DNA of 7,114 nt from Patescibacteria group bacterium (GTDB lineage: Bacteria; Patescibacteriota; Patescibacteriia; UBA2591; PGYQ01). Shown here piece after piece: positions 1 to 4,679 of the stretch; position 1 is the stretch's first letter; the number at the start of each line of letters is the position of its first letter. The translations under genes and the position numbers were made by a program. The stretch is taken from contig JAGVFS010000075.1 in assembly GCA_020057535.1 (NCBI GenBank), positions 1 to 7,114 on the forward strand. Reading direction: 5' to 3'. Under the pieces are notes generated by a model. That model did not search any database. It was not told where the DNA came from and saw nothing but the letters and a program-made list of their open reading frames with translations.

Positions 1-64
1 ATTCCTAATTCTGCATTCTGTATTTCTAATTTTGCATTCTAAATTCTTAATTCTGTATTCTAGT
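1..64. repeat. Degenerate short repeats at the murA 3' end
   Basis: Read on the minus strand, units such as AGAATACAGAATTA, AGAATGCAAAATTA and AGAAATACAGAATGCAGAA follow one another with small changes. The first unit contains the last sense codons and the TAA stop of murA, so the repeat overruns the gene end. No terminator hairpin is visible before the window edge. The tract resembles the ATGCAAAA-type tracts in the other gaps of this window. Confidence 0.6.
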
Positions 65-1303
65 AATCTCCGCGCCTATTTCTCTTAATCGTTCTTCAAT
101 TTTTTCATATCCTCGATCAACCTGATAAATATTATCAATCTCTGTTTTTCCTTTGGCAATCAAAGCGGCAATTATCAAAGCAATTCCAGCCCTAATATCT
201 GGACTTTCTATTTTATGGCCATATAATTTTGTTGGACCATTAATGATAATTCGATGCGGATCGCATAAAATAATATTTGCTCCCATTTTATTTAATTTAT
301 CAATATAAAATAATCTTCCTTCATAGATAGTTTCATGAATCAAACTCATTCCATGAGTTTGTGTTAATAAAACAGTAAATGGCGCTTGTAAATCAGTAAT
401 AAATCCAGGATATTCATGGGTGACAACATTAATCGCTTTTAATTTTTTTGAAGGAAGTATATGAATATTGTCATTCCCTGTTATAAAATTTACTCCGATC
501 CTTTTTAACATTAAAAGTGGAATTTCTAAATGAGCTGGATTACAATTTTTGATAATTAAATCGCTTTTAGTTGCCGCGGCTAAAACAGCAAAAGTTCCAG
601 CTTCTATCCTATCTGGAATCATATTAAAAATATTGGCCGATAATTTATTTACCCCTTCAATAATAATTGTATGAGTTCCTTGTCCGGATATTCTTGCTCC
701 GCAAGAATTGAGATAATCAGCTAAAGCCAAAATTTCTGGTTCGCAAGCCGTATTAATTAAAATTGTTTTTCCTTTGGCTATGGTTGCGGCCATCATTAAA
801 GTTTCTGTTGCTGTTACGCTGATAATTGGAAAAATAAATTTAGCCCCCTTTAATTTTTGTGTTTTAAAATAATAACCATTTTTATTTTCTTCTACTTTAA
901 CTCCTAATGCTTTAAATCCATCAATAAAAATATCAATTGGCCTTCTACCAATAACACATCCTCCTGGATAAGGGAGTTTTGCTTCGCCAAATCTTGCTAA
1001 CATTGGTCCAATTAAAACAATAGAGGCTCTAAGTTTACGAGCTAAATCAACATTTAATTCTGTTTTAATAATGTTTTTGGTAGAAATTTTATATTGGGAA
1101 TTATTATTTTTTTCTATCTCCGCGCCCAAATCTTTTAATATTTCTATTATTTGTTTTATATCCTCGATATCAGGAACATTATTAAGAATCATTTCTTGTT
1201 TTGATAAAAGAGAAGCGGCAATAGCTTTTAAAGCTAAATTTTTAGCCCCTCCAACCTTAATTTCTCCTCCCATTTTTTTCCCACCATTGATAATAATTTT
1301 CAT
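47..1303 (-). CDS. murA: UDP-N-acetylglucosamine 1-carboxyvinyltransferase (MurA)
   Basis: MurA transfers the enolpyruvyl group of phosphoenolpyruvate to UDP-GlcNAc in the cytoplasm, the first committed step of peptidoglycan synthesis. The 418-residue protein is full length for the family. Key residues align with E. coli numbering almost one to one: K21-N22 in GAKN, the catalytic cysteine C116 in GGCVIGRRPID, R120/R121, the general base D304 in FITDLQAPF, R330, D369, R371 and R397 in DRGYEKIEERL. Having Cys rather than Asp at 116 predicts fosfomycin sensitivity (family knowledge). The ATG at 1301-1303 is preferred because the first beta strand starts there as in homologues and an in-frame stop lies 21 bases upstream. 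An internal Met at residue 11 has a weak G-rich stretch in front but would remove that strand. No Shine-Dalgarno precedes the start, which sits inside a perfect palindrome. The last codons (RIQN, stop) run into a short-repeat tract. Confidence 0.98.
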   Translation of the reverse strand: MKIIINGGKKMGGEIKVGGAKNLALKAIAASLLSKQEMILNNVPDIEDIKQIIEILKDLGAEIEKNNNSQYKISTKNIIKTELNVDLARKLRASIVLIGPMLARFGEAKLPYPGGCVIGRRPIDIFIDGFKALGVKVEENKNGYYFKTQKLKGAKFIFPIISVTATETLMMAATIAKGKTILINTACEPEILALADYLNSCGARISGQGTHTIIIEGVNKLSANIFNMIPDRIEAGTFAVLAAATKSDLIIKNCNPAHLEIPLLMLKRIGVNFITGNDNIHILPSKKLKAINVVTHEYPGFITDLQAPFTVLLTQTHGMSLIHETIYEGRLFYIDKLNKMGANIILCDPHRIIINGPTKLYGHKIESPDIRAGIALIIAALIAKGKTEIDNIYQVDRGYEKIEERLREIGAEITRIQN

Positions 1304-1333
1304 GTTATATATATAACATGAAAATTATTATCA
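1288..1333. repeat. Perfect 46-bp palindrome covering the murA start codon
   Basis: Two 23-base arms, 1288-1310 and 1311-1333, are exact reverse complements with no spacer. The centre is CATGTTATAT followed by ATATAACATG. The arm at 1288-1303 holds codons 1 to 5 of murA and the beginning of codon 6. The other arm carries the same bases in opposite orientation, so the plus strand also reads ATG AAA ATT ATT ATC from 1318. In an mRNA started upstream the murA AUG would lie in the 3' half of a hairpin of about 21 bp. Possible readings are a cruciform or operator, an inverted duplication of the gene's 5' end, or a fold-back assembly error. Confidence 0.9.
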
Positions 1334-1339
1334 TGCCAA
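1301..1339 (-). promoter_or_regulatory. Possible murA promoter giving a near-leaderless mRNA
   Basis: On the minus strand TTGGCA (1334-1339) is followed after 18 bases by TATATA (1310-1315), then six bases, then the ATG. If used, transcription would begin at or next to the start codon, which would fit the lack of a ribosome binding site and avoid a start codon buried in a hairpin. The match is modest in AT-rich DNA, and the TATATA lies at the palindrome centre. A second possible -35, a perfect TTGACA (reverse complement of 1864-1869), lies far upstream with only a weak -10 (TATTTT). Confidence 0.3.
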
Positions 1340-1577
1340 TTGTATGCAATATATTTTACATAAGATGAAATACATAGAGGGAAACATTCATAATTTTTCA
1401 AGTTTGGCAATAAGATCAAATGGGAAAAAATTTTTATTTATTTAAAAAACGACAGTCATTTTTACTTTAGATTTTTTTAAAATATATAAACAAACATAAA
1501 CAAACACACTTAATATTTTTCTTTGATCGCAAACTAATTAAGAATAAAATTCTTAAATTTTTCTAAGAATAAAAAAA

Positions 1578-1613
1578 TATTAAATTATTAAATTCAACGT
1601 GTTAACACGGTGA
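1578..1613 (+). repeat. 36-base direct repeat, copy 1
   Basis: It matches copy 2 at 34 of 36 positions. It ends in a perfect 12-bp palindrome, CGTGTTAACACG (1598-1609), followed by GTGA. The start-to-start distance to copy 2 is 136 bases, and the sequence between the copies does not repeat. Confidence 0.85.
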
Positions 1614-1713
1614 AGATTGTTGGTAAAGATGGCAAAGATGACTATCACCTTTAGTAAAATAAAGGAGAGACAACCCCCTTTTTAAACACTTTGTATGCCT
1701 TGCGAGAAATATT

Positions 1714-1749
1714 TATTAAATTATTAAATTTAACGTGTTAACACAGTGA
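1714..1749 (+). repeat. 36-base direct repeat, copy 2
   Basis: Same unit as copy 1 with two transitions. One of them breaks the outer base pair of the palindrome, leaving GTGTTAACAC intact. The inner palindrome is conserved even though the neighbouring sequence is not, which could point to a protein-binding or element-end role. Confidence 0.85.
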
Positions 1750-1772
1750 GATAAAGGAAATAATAAAAAATA

Positions 1773-1809
1773 TGTTTGGGTTTATGATACTCAAACATAA
1801 ACCCAAACA
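1773..1809. repeat. 14-bp perfect inverted repeat with 9-base loop
   Basis: Arms 1773-1786 (TGTTTGGGTTTATG) and 1796-1809 are exact reverse complements around the loop ATACTCAAA. No T-run follows directly, so it is not a typical terminator. The right arm and its flank (CAAACATAAACCCAAACAC) resemble CAAACATAAACAAACAC at 1491-1507, which lacks two C residues. Confidence 0.8.
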
Positions 1810-1927
1810 CGATACCCAACAAATATATTTTAAAATGTAAAAATAAAATTTTAATCAAATTCATGTCAAATGTAATTTTATGGTTTAATTTTAGTTATTT
1901 TTAGCCAAAAAAATAACAACTTTAAGG

Positions 1928-1940
1928 AGGGACAGTCCCT
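1928..1940. repeat. AGGGACAGTCCCT dyad
   Basis: A 13-base near-perfect dyad (6-bp arms around a central A) within AAGGAGGGACAGTCCCTTC. A related, less symmetric block, AAAGGAGAGACAACCCCC, starts at 1661. GC-rich short dyads of this kind in AT-rich DNA are reminiscent of REP-like ends, but no transposase is present in the window. Confidence 0.5.
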
Positions 1941-1962
1941 TCATTTTGGATGAAAATATTTC

Positions 1963-2011
1963 TATAAAATAAAAAAACCTTTAAAAGGTTTAAAGGTTTT
2001 TTTATTTTATA
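1963..2011 (-). terminator. rplJ-rplL operon terminator, sequence-symmetric
   Basis: Perfect 21-base arms (1963-1983 and 1991-2011) around the 7-base loop AAAGGTT. Each arm carries a pure A-run or T-run next to the ACCTTTA/TAAAGGT core, so the hairpin is followed by a T-run on both strands and could stop transcription in either direction. It starts 12 bases after the rplL stop codon, the expected place for the end of the ribosomal-stalk transcript. Confidence 0.9.
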
Positions 2012-2022
2012 ACGTAGAGAAT

Positions 2023-2445
2023 TTATTTTAATTCTGCTTTACCGCCGGCTTCTTCTATTTTTTTCTTTATTTCTTCCCCTTCTGCTTTAGATACCCCTTC
2101 TTTTATTGTTTTAGGCGCGGCGTCTACAAAATCTTTACATTCCTTTAATCCCAATTGAGTTATTTCTCTAATAACCTTAATTACTCCAATCTTATTATCT
2201 CCAGCGACTGTTAAATCTATATTAAAAGTAGATTTTTCTTCAACTTTTTCTTCTTCAGATACTCCAGTAGCTACAGCGGCTACAGCCATTGGGGCTGCCA
2301 TAGCACAAACTCCAAACTTTTTTTCCAAAACCTTAACTAATTCCGCCAAATCCAAAACAGATAATTTTTCTATTTGTTCCACTAAATCTTTAAATTTAGC
2401 AGGAACTTCAAAAGGGGTTTCTTCTGTTTTTTGTTCTTCGTTCAT
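2023..2445 (-). CDS. rplL: 50S ribosomal protein L7/L12
   Basis: L7/L12 dimers form the mobile stalk of the large subunit and recruit and activate the translational GTPases. The 140-residue protein has the full layout: an N-terminal dimerisation domain (about 16-46, [20 protein letters not shown]), an Ala/Val/Met-rich hinge (47-66), and the globular C-terminal domain (about 72-140) with the factor-binding helices ([20 protein letters not shown]). I start at the ATG at 2443-2445. Reading further upstream only adds hydrophobic residues translated from an ATGCAAAA repeat tract. Compared with E. coli L12 it has a short acidic extension of roughly nine residues before the first helix. It lies 98 bases after rplJ in the same operon, with no visible Shine-Dalgarno, and is followed by the terminator at 1963-2011. 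Confidence 0.97.
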   Translation of the reverse strand: MNEEQKTEETPFEVPAKFKDLVEQIEKLSVLDLAELVKVLEKKFGVCAMAAPMAVAAVATGVSEEEKVEEKSTFNIDLTVAGDNKIGVIKVIREITQLGLKECKDFVDAAPKTIKEGVSKAEGEEIKKKIEEAGGKAELK

Positions 2446-2543
2446 AAAATAAAAATGCAAAAAATCAAAATGCAAAATGCAAAATGACAATGCAAAAATC
2501 AAAAAATAAAAAAATAAAAAATAATTAATATTTATAATTCAAT
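2446..2543. repeat. ATGCAAAA-type tract between rplJ and rplL
   Basis: The plus strand shows ATGCAAAAAATCAAA, ATGCAAA, ATGCAAA, ATGACA and ATGCAAAAATCAAAA in succession, then A-rich sequence. It fills the rplJ-rplL gap and forms no clear hairpin or ribosome binding site. The same kind of tract occurs at 5816-5940 and, more weakly, at 4548-4565, 4655-4680 and 1-64. Confidence 0.6.
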
Positions 2544-3068
2544 TTATAATTCACGCTTTTCTTTAATTATTTGCAATACACTAACAAAATTTCGTAAATT
2601 ACCAGCTAAAACATTAACAAATTCAGAAATTGGAGCGTTAATCGTACCTATTACTTTGGCTAATAATTCACGTTTTGATGGTAATTTAGCTAAACTTAAT
2701 ATTTCATCCGCGTCAATAAAACTTTTTTCTAAAATTCCGCCATTTATTTTTAAAATTTTATGCTCTTTTTGAAAATCTTTTAAAATTTTTGCTGGCGCGA
2801 CTTCATCTTTATAACTTAAAGCCACACCAAGTTCACCTTCCGCTTTAAAATCAATATTTTTAAAATTGGTTTTTTCTAAACATAAATTAAATAACTTTTT
2901 TTTAGTTACTAAAAAATCAATTTTTTGTTCTTTGCAAAGTTTTCGTAATTTTTGAAGTTCTTTAACTTTTAAACCATAATAATTTATAAAAACCGCTGAT
3001 TTTATTTGAGAAAGTTTATTAATTAATTGTTCCACTATTTTTTGTTTTTGTTCTTTGGTTTTGGCCAT
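2544..3068 (-). CDS. rplJ: 50S ribosomal protein L10
   Basis: L10 anchors the stalk base to 23S rRNA and carries the L7/L12 dimers on its C-terminal helix. The 174-residue length is normal. The N-terminal RNA-binding domain (about 1-140) shows typical segments: KTKEQKQKIVEQL, SAVFINYYGLKVKELQKLR, DFLVTKKKLF and GELGVALSY. The C-terminal helix (about 146-174, PISEFVNVLAGNLRNFVSVL) is the L7/L12 attachment site. The ATG at 3066-3068 begins with the usual MAKTKEQK. There is no Shine-Dalgarno in the A/T-rich 20 bases before it. The gene is transcribed with rplL and preceded by a leader of about 245 bases with an attenuator, which fits the known role of L10(L12)4 as repressor of its own operon. 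No rplK-rplA or rpoB is adjacent, so the stalk genes form a separate unit at least on the visible sides. Confidence 0.97.
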   Translation of the reverse strand: MAKTKEQKQKIVEQLINKLSQIKSAVFINYYGLKVKELQKLRKLCKEQKIDFLVTKKKLFNLCLEKTNFKNIDFKAEGELGVALSYKDEVAPAKILKDFQKEHKILKINGGILEKSFIDADEILSLAKLPSKRELLAKVIGTINAPISEFVNVLAGNLRNFVSVLQIIKEKREL

Positions 3069-3088
3069 AAAATTAATTTTTAACTTTT

Positions 3089-3120
3089 AAAAAAAATAAA
3101 AAATCTACGTTTCCGTAGAC
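3089..3120 (-). terminator. Attenuator terminator in the rplJ leader
   Basis: On the minus strand the stem UCUACG/CGUAGA (extendable by one G-U pair) closes on a GAAA tetraloop and is followed by TTTTTTATTTTTTTT. The hairpin ends about 35 bases before the rplJ start codon, inside the transcript, so it can act as a conditional stop. Its 5' strand is the one captured by the upstream antiterminator segment. Confidence 0.85.
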
Positions 3121-3132
3121 AAAATAAATAAA

Positions 3133-3230
3133 ATTTCTAATTATTCTAATTAACCCAATTAACTTAAATAAATCCTTGGATCATCATAAAATTATTTAGG
3201 TTAACTTTATTAAATAATTTTATTAGAAAT
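3133..3230. repeat. Imperfect inverted repeat A inside the rplJ leader
   Basis: Outer arms ATTTCTAAT (3133-3141) and ATTAGAAAT (3222-3230) are perfect. Inner arms TTAACTTAAATAA (3159-3171) and TTATTTAGGTTAA (3192-3204) pair with one mismatch. It lies between the two antiterminator strands and would bring them together as a folded spacer. Its left half (3144-3175) is nearly identical to 4568-4600 in inverted repeat B. Confidence 0.7.
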
Positions 3231-3310
3231 AAAATTTCTGTTATTTTATTATTTTATAACCTTGATGGGTTTTATATTTTTTTAAAAAACTACCCATTGT
3301 CTACGGTTAA

Positions 3311-3319
3311 TTATCCACA
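3311..3319 (+). promoter_or_regulatory. Consensus DnaA box at the rplJ transcription start
   Basis: TTATCCACA matches the 9-base DnaA box exactly and lies between the -10 element and the leader hairpin of rplJ, overlapping the predicted start site. It is a single copy and no oriC, dnaA or dnaN is present, so it may be chance. If bound, DnaA would compete with RNA polymerase. Confidence 0.35.
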
Positions 3320-3347
3320 ACTATAACATATATAAAAATTATGTCAA
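3320..3347 (-). promoter_or_regulatory. rplJ-rplL promoter
   Basis: On the minus strand a perfect TTGACA (3342-3347) is followed after 16 bases by TATAGT (3320-3325). The -10 is preceded by TG one base away, forming an extended -10 (TGTTATAGT). The predicted start near 3313 places the L10-type hairpin at the very 5' end of the transcript. This is the strongest promoter match in the window, as expected for ribosomal protein genes. Confidence 0.85.
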
Positions 3348-3503
3348 GAATACATACTACCACTTTATTTTGACTCCACAAGCATTTTAACAATTGGTTA
3401 ATTGATAGATTTTGTAATAGTTTCTATTCTTACTACCGCACTATTGTATTTAAACTTAAACAGATTTTATAATCTTTTTGAATTTAACAATTTCTCTAAT
3501 GAC
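3348..3503. other. Gap between the DUF218 gene and the rplJ promoter
   Basis: This is the upstream half of the 435-base gene-free stretch 3069-3503. The other half is the rplJ promoter and leader. I see no open reading frame, no clear terminator for the DUF218 gene and no conserved repeat here. A short AATAG-AAA-CTATT hairpin near 3415-3430 is too weak to call. Confidence 0.5.
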
Positions 3504-4118
3504 TTACAAAATTAAACCATTGCAAGTTTTAAAAAAATAAAAAATTAAAGCAATATTTTCTCTAAAAATAAAATAATTTTCTTTAACTAAAGGTAAACTT
3601 CTAGCTGGATAAAGATAAACTTTAATTCCTAAATTTTCTATTTTTTTAGAAAACATTTTAATTCTAGCAAGATGAAAATAATGGCTAATTAATACGACAC
3701 TTTTAAAATTATTTTCTTTTAAAATATCTTTTATATTTCTCATTGTAGCTAAAGTAGAATATCCATTTTTTTCTAAAAAAATATCTTTTAAATTTATTTT
3801 TTCTTTAATTGCTATTTGTTTCATTACTTCTGTTTCATTAAAAGAATGTTCTTCTAATGCTCCACCAGAAAAAATTATTTTTTTAATTTTTCCTTTTTTA
3901 TAAAGATTGATAGCTGTCATTGTTCTAAAATATAAAGTATCGCTAGCTGTACCATCAGATTTTACTGCTGCTCCAAAAACAACCGCCACATCTGCTTTTT
4001 CAAAATTATCACCTTTAGCATAAATTAAAATATAAATAAAAGAAATAATCCAAAAAATAAATAAAATTATTAAAGCGCTTATTGAAATTAAAAAAAATTT
4101 CTTAAAGTTTTTTTGCAT
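3504..4118 (-). CDS. Membrane-anchored DUF218 (SanA/YdcF/ElyC-like) protein
   Basis: This 204-residue protein has a short basic N-terminus, one strongly hydrophobic membrane segment (about 8-34) and a DUF218 domain (about 42-180), probably on the outside of the membrane. Family motifs are visible: DVAVVFGAAVKSDG (43-56), conserved Arg at 65, IIFSGG (81-86), NETEVM (94-99), the YSTLATMRNI segment (120-129, in place of the usual N-T-x-E-N), and SHYFHLAR (145-152). Characterised relatives (SanA, ElyC, YdcF in E. coli) affect envelope integrity and peptidoglycan assembly, but the biochemical reaction is not established, so I give no gene symbol. It starts 33 bases after yerC on the same strand and is probably co-transcribed. 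The upstream DNA is A/T-only without a Shine-Dalgarno. Confidence 0.9.
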   Translation of the reverse strand: MQKNFKKFFLISISALIILFIFWIISFIYILIYAKGDNFEKADVAVVFGAAVKSDGTASDTLYFRTMTAINLYKKGKIKKIIFSGGALEEHSFNETEVMKQIAIKEKINLKDIFLEKNGYSTLATMRNIKDILKENNFKSVVLISHYFHLARIKMFSKKIENLGIKVYLYPARSLPLVKENYFIFRENIALIFYFFKTCNGLIL

Positions 4119-4151
4119 AAATTAATAATTTTAAATTATAACCAATATTTA

Positions 4152-4445
4152 TTACTTATTATTTAATTTTTTTAAAACTGAAATACACCCATTAGCGCCA
4201 TGATATAACCCTTGCGCTACTCTACTTACAGTTGTGCTACTTACTTTAAGTTCTTCCGCAATATCTCGATATGGTATTTCTTGATAAAGCATTCTGGCTA
4301 TTTGCCATCTTTTTTCCATTTTTTTTATTTCATCCAAAGTACAAAGATCGCAAAAAAAATTTTCGCATTCCTCTAGTGTTTTTAAGTTTAAAATAGCCTT
4401 AAAAAGTTCAGTAGTTTCTTTATTTATACAAGATTCTTTTGTCAT
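4152..4445 (-). CDS. yerC: YerC/YecD family TrpR-related DNA-binding protein
   Basis: A 97-residue all-helical protein of the TrpR superfamily, YerC branch. The N-terminal helices carry the family pattern ELFKAILNLKTLEECENFF (about 13-31) and DLCTLDEI (33-40). A helix-turn-helix spans about 59-80 (YRDIAEELKVSSTTVSRVAQ), followed by the usual YHGANGCISVL end. The protein should bind DNA as a dimer. Its target and any ligand are not known for this branch, and the resemblance to TrpR does not imply tryptophan sensing. It has four cysteines in the first 35 residues, including a C32-x-x-C35 pair. The downstream DUF218 gene is 33 bases away, so the pair is probably one transcript. An imperfect dyad at 4459-4512, just before the start codon, is a candidate autoregulatory site. 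Confidence 0.93.
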   Translation of the reverse strand: MTKESCINKETTELFKAILNLKTLEECENFFCDLCTLDEIKKMEKRWQIARMLYQEIPYRDIAEELKVSSTTVSRVAQGLYHGANGCISVLKKLNNK

Positions 4446-4458
4446 AAAAATAAATTTA

Positions 4459-4512
4459 CCCAGTTAAATTCTATAAAACAGAAATTTTATAAAATAAAAT
4501 TATTTAACAGGG
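4459..4512. promoter_or_regulatory. Dyad upstream of yerC, candidate operator or hairpin
   Basis: Outer arms CCCAGTTAAAT (4459-4469) and ATTTAACAGGG (4502-4512) match at 10 of 11 positions. Inner arms TATAAAA (4472-4478) and TTTTATA (4485-4491) are perfect around CAGAAA. The block ends 13 bases before the yerC start codon, where an operator or leader hairpin would lie. No convincing -35/-10 pair could be fixed in this AT-rich stretch. Confidence 0.45.
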
Positions 4513-4562
4513 CGAAAAATTAAAAAATTAAAATGTATTAACACATAAAAAACAAAATGTAA

Positions 4563-4640
4563 AATCGTTCTAATTAACCTCAATTAATTTAAACAAATCC
4601 AAAACAATTTGTTTAAATTAATTAAAAATTAGGAGCGATT
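4563..4640. repeat. Imperfect inverted repeat B after rnc
   Basis: A perfect 17-bp inner stem (4582-4598 with 4607-4623, loop CCAAAACA) is flanked by further pairing and by outer arms AATCG and CGATT. In the rnc direction it is followed by T-rich sequence, so it might end the nusB-rnc transcript, although the T-run is broken. Its left half (4568-4600) is shared with inverted repeat A at 3144-3175, with only three differences, one of them a one-base gap. Weaker A/T-rich complementarity extends the structure to about 4545-4665. Confidence 0.75.
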
Positions 4641-4679
4641 AGATTGATTTATTTTGTTTTTGTATTTTGATTTTGATTT

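Larger units (their letters stand above)
1334..1962. other. Gene-free 630-base gap with repeats and dyads
   Basis: No credible coding sequence was found on either strand. The gap holds an 8-bp AT hairpin (arms 1538-1545 and 1549-1556), two copies of a 36-base repeat (1578-1613 and 1714-1749), a 14-bp inverted repeat (1773-1809), a motif shared between 1491-1507 and 1792-1810, and two AAGGAG...CCCTT blocks near 1661-1683 and 1924-1942. It contains none of the recognisable conserved cores of RNase P RNA, SRP RNA or tmRNA. It could be the remains of a small mobile element, or hold a non-coding RNA or the murA promoter. Nothing here settles which. Confidence 0.6.
3069..3313 (-). promoter_or_regulatory. 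rplJ-rplL leader: L10-type attenuator
   Basis: On the minus strand the leader opens with UAACC-GUAGACA-AUGGG, a loop of 23 bases, then CCCAU-CAA-GGUUA. These are two nested 5-bp helices (3258-3308) separated by an asymmetric GUAGACA/CAA loop. From memory, this loop resembles the kink-turn of Firmicutes L10 leaders (AGACA opposite CGA). The segment CCGUAGACAA (3297-3306) is exactly complementary over 10 bases to UUGUCUACGG (3113-3122), the 5' side of the terminator hairpin just before rplJ. The long pairing, the L10-type fold and the terminator overlap and exclude each other. Expected logic: free L10(L12)4 stabilises the 5' fold, the terminator forms and transcription stops. Without it the antiterminator forms and rplJL is made. 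This is the attenuation scheme established for B. subtilis rplJL. The sequence shows the pairings; the ligand is inferred. Confidence 0.8.

Noticed and set aside
1071..1316. An 81-codon open frame on the plus strand opposite the murA start
   Set aside because: It lies almost wholly antisense to conserved murA codons, has a low-complexity hydrophobic translation and matches no family I recognise.
1592..1654. A 20-codon open stretch on the plus strand with a protein-like look (VKIVGKDGKDDYHL)
   Set aside because: Too short, no start signal beyond a GTG, not repeated in frame after the second 36-base copy, and no recognisable family. It might be a gene remnant but this cannot be supported.
1578..1749. 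CRISPR array from the 36-base repeats
   Set aside because: Only two copies, about 100 bases apart rather than 30-40, AT-rich repeat sequence and no cas gene nearby.
1334..1962. Structured RNA gene (RNase P RNA, SRP RNA, tmRNA) or tRNA in the gap
   Set aside because: None of the conserved core sequences of these RNAs, and no TTCRA-type tRNA arm with paired stems, is seen on either strand.
2446..2502. N-terminal extension of L7/L12 from an upstream in-frame ATG
   Set aside because: The extra residues are a translation of the ATGCAAAA repeat tract and are hydrophobic, unlike any L7/L12 N-terminus.
3311..3319. Replication origin near the DnaA box
   Set aside because: Only one box, and no dnaA, dnaN, rpmH or box cluster in the window.
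4459..4512. A tryptophan operator controlled by TrpR
   Set aside because: The dyad lacks the CTAG core of trp operators, no trp genes are near, and YerC-branch proteins are not shown to sense tryptophan.
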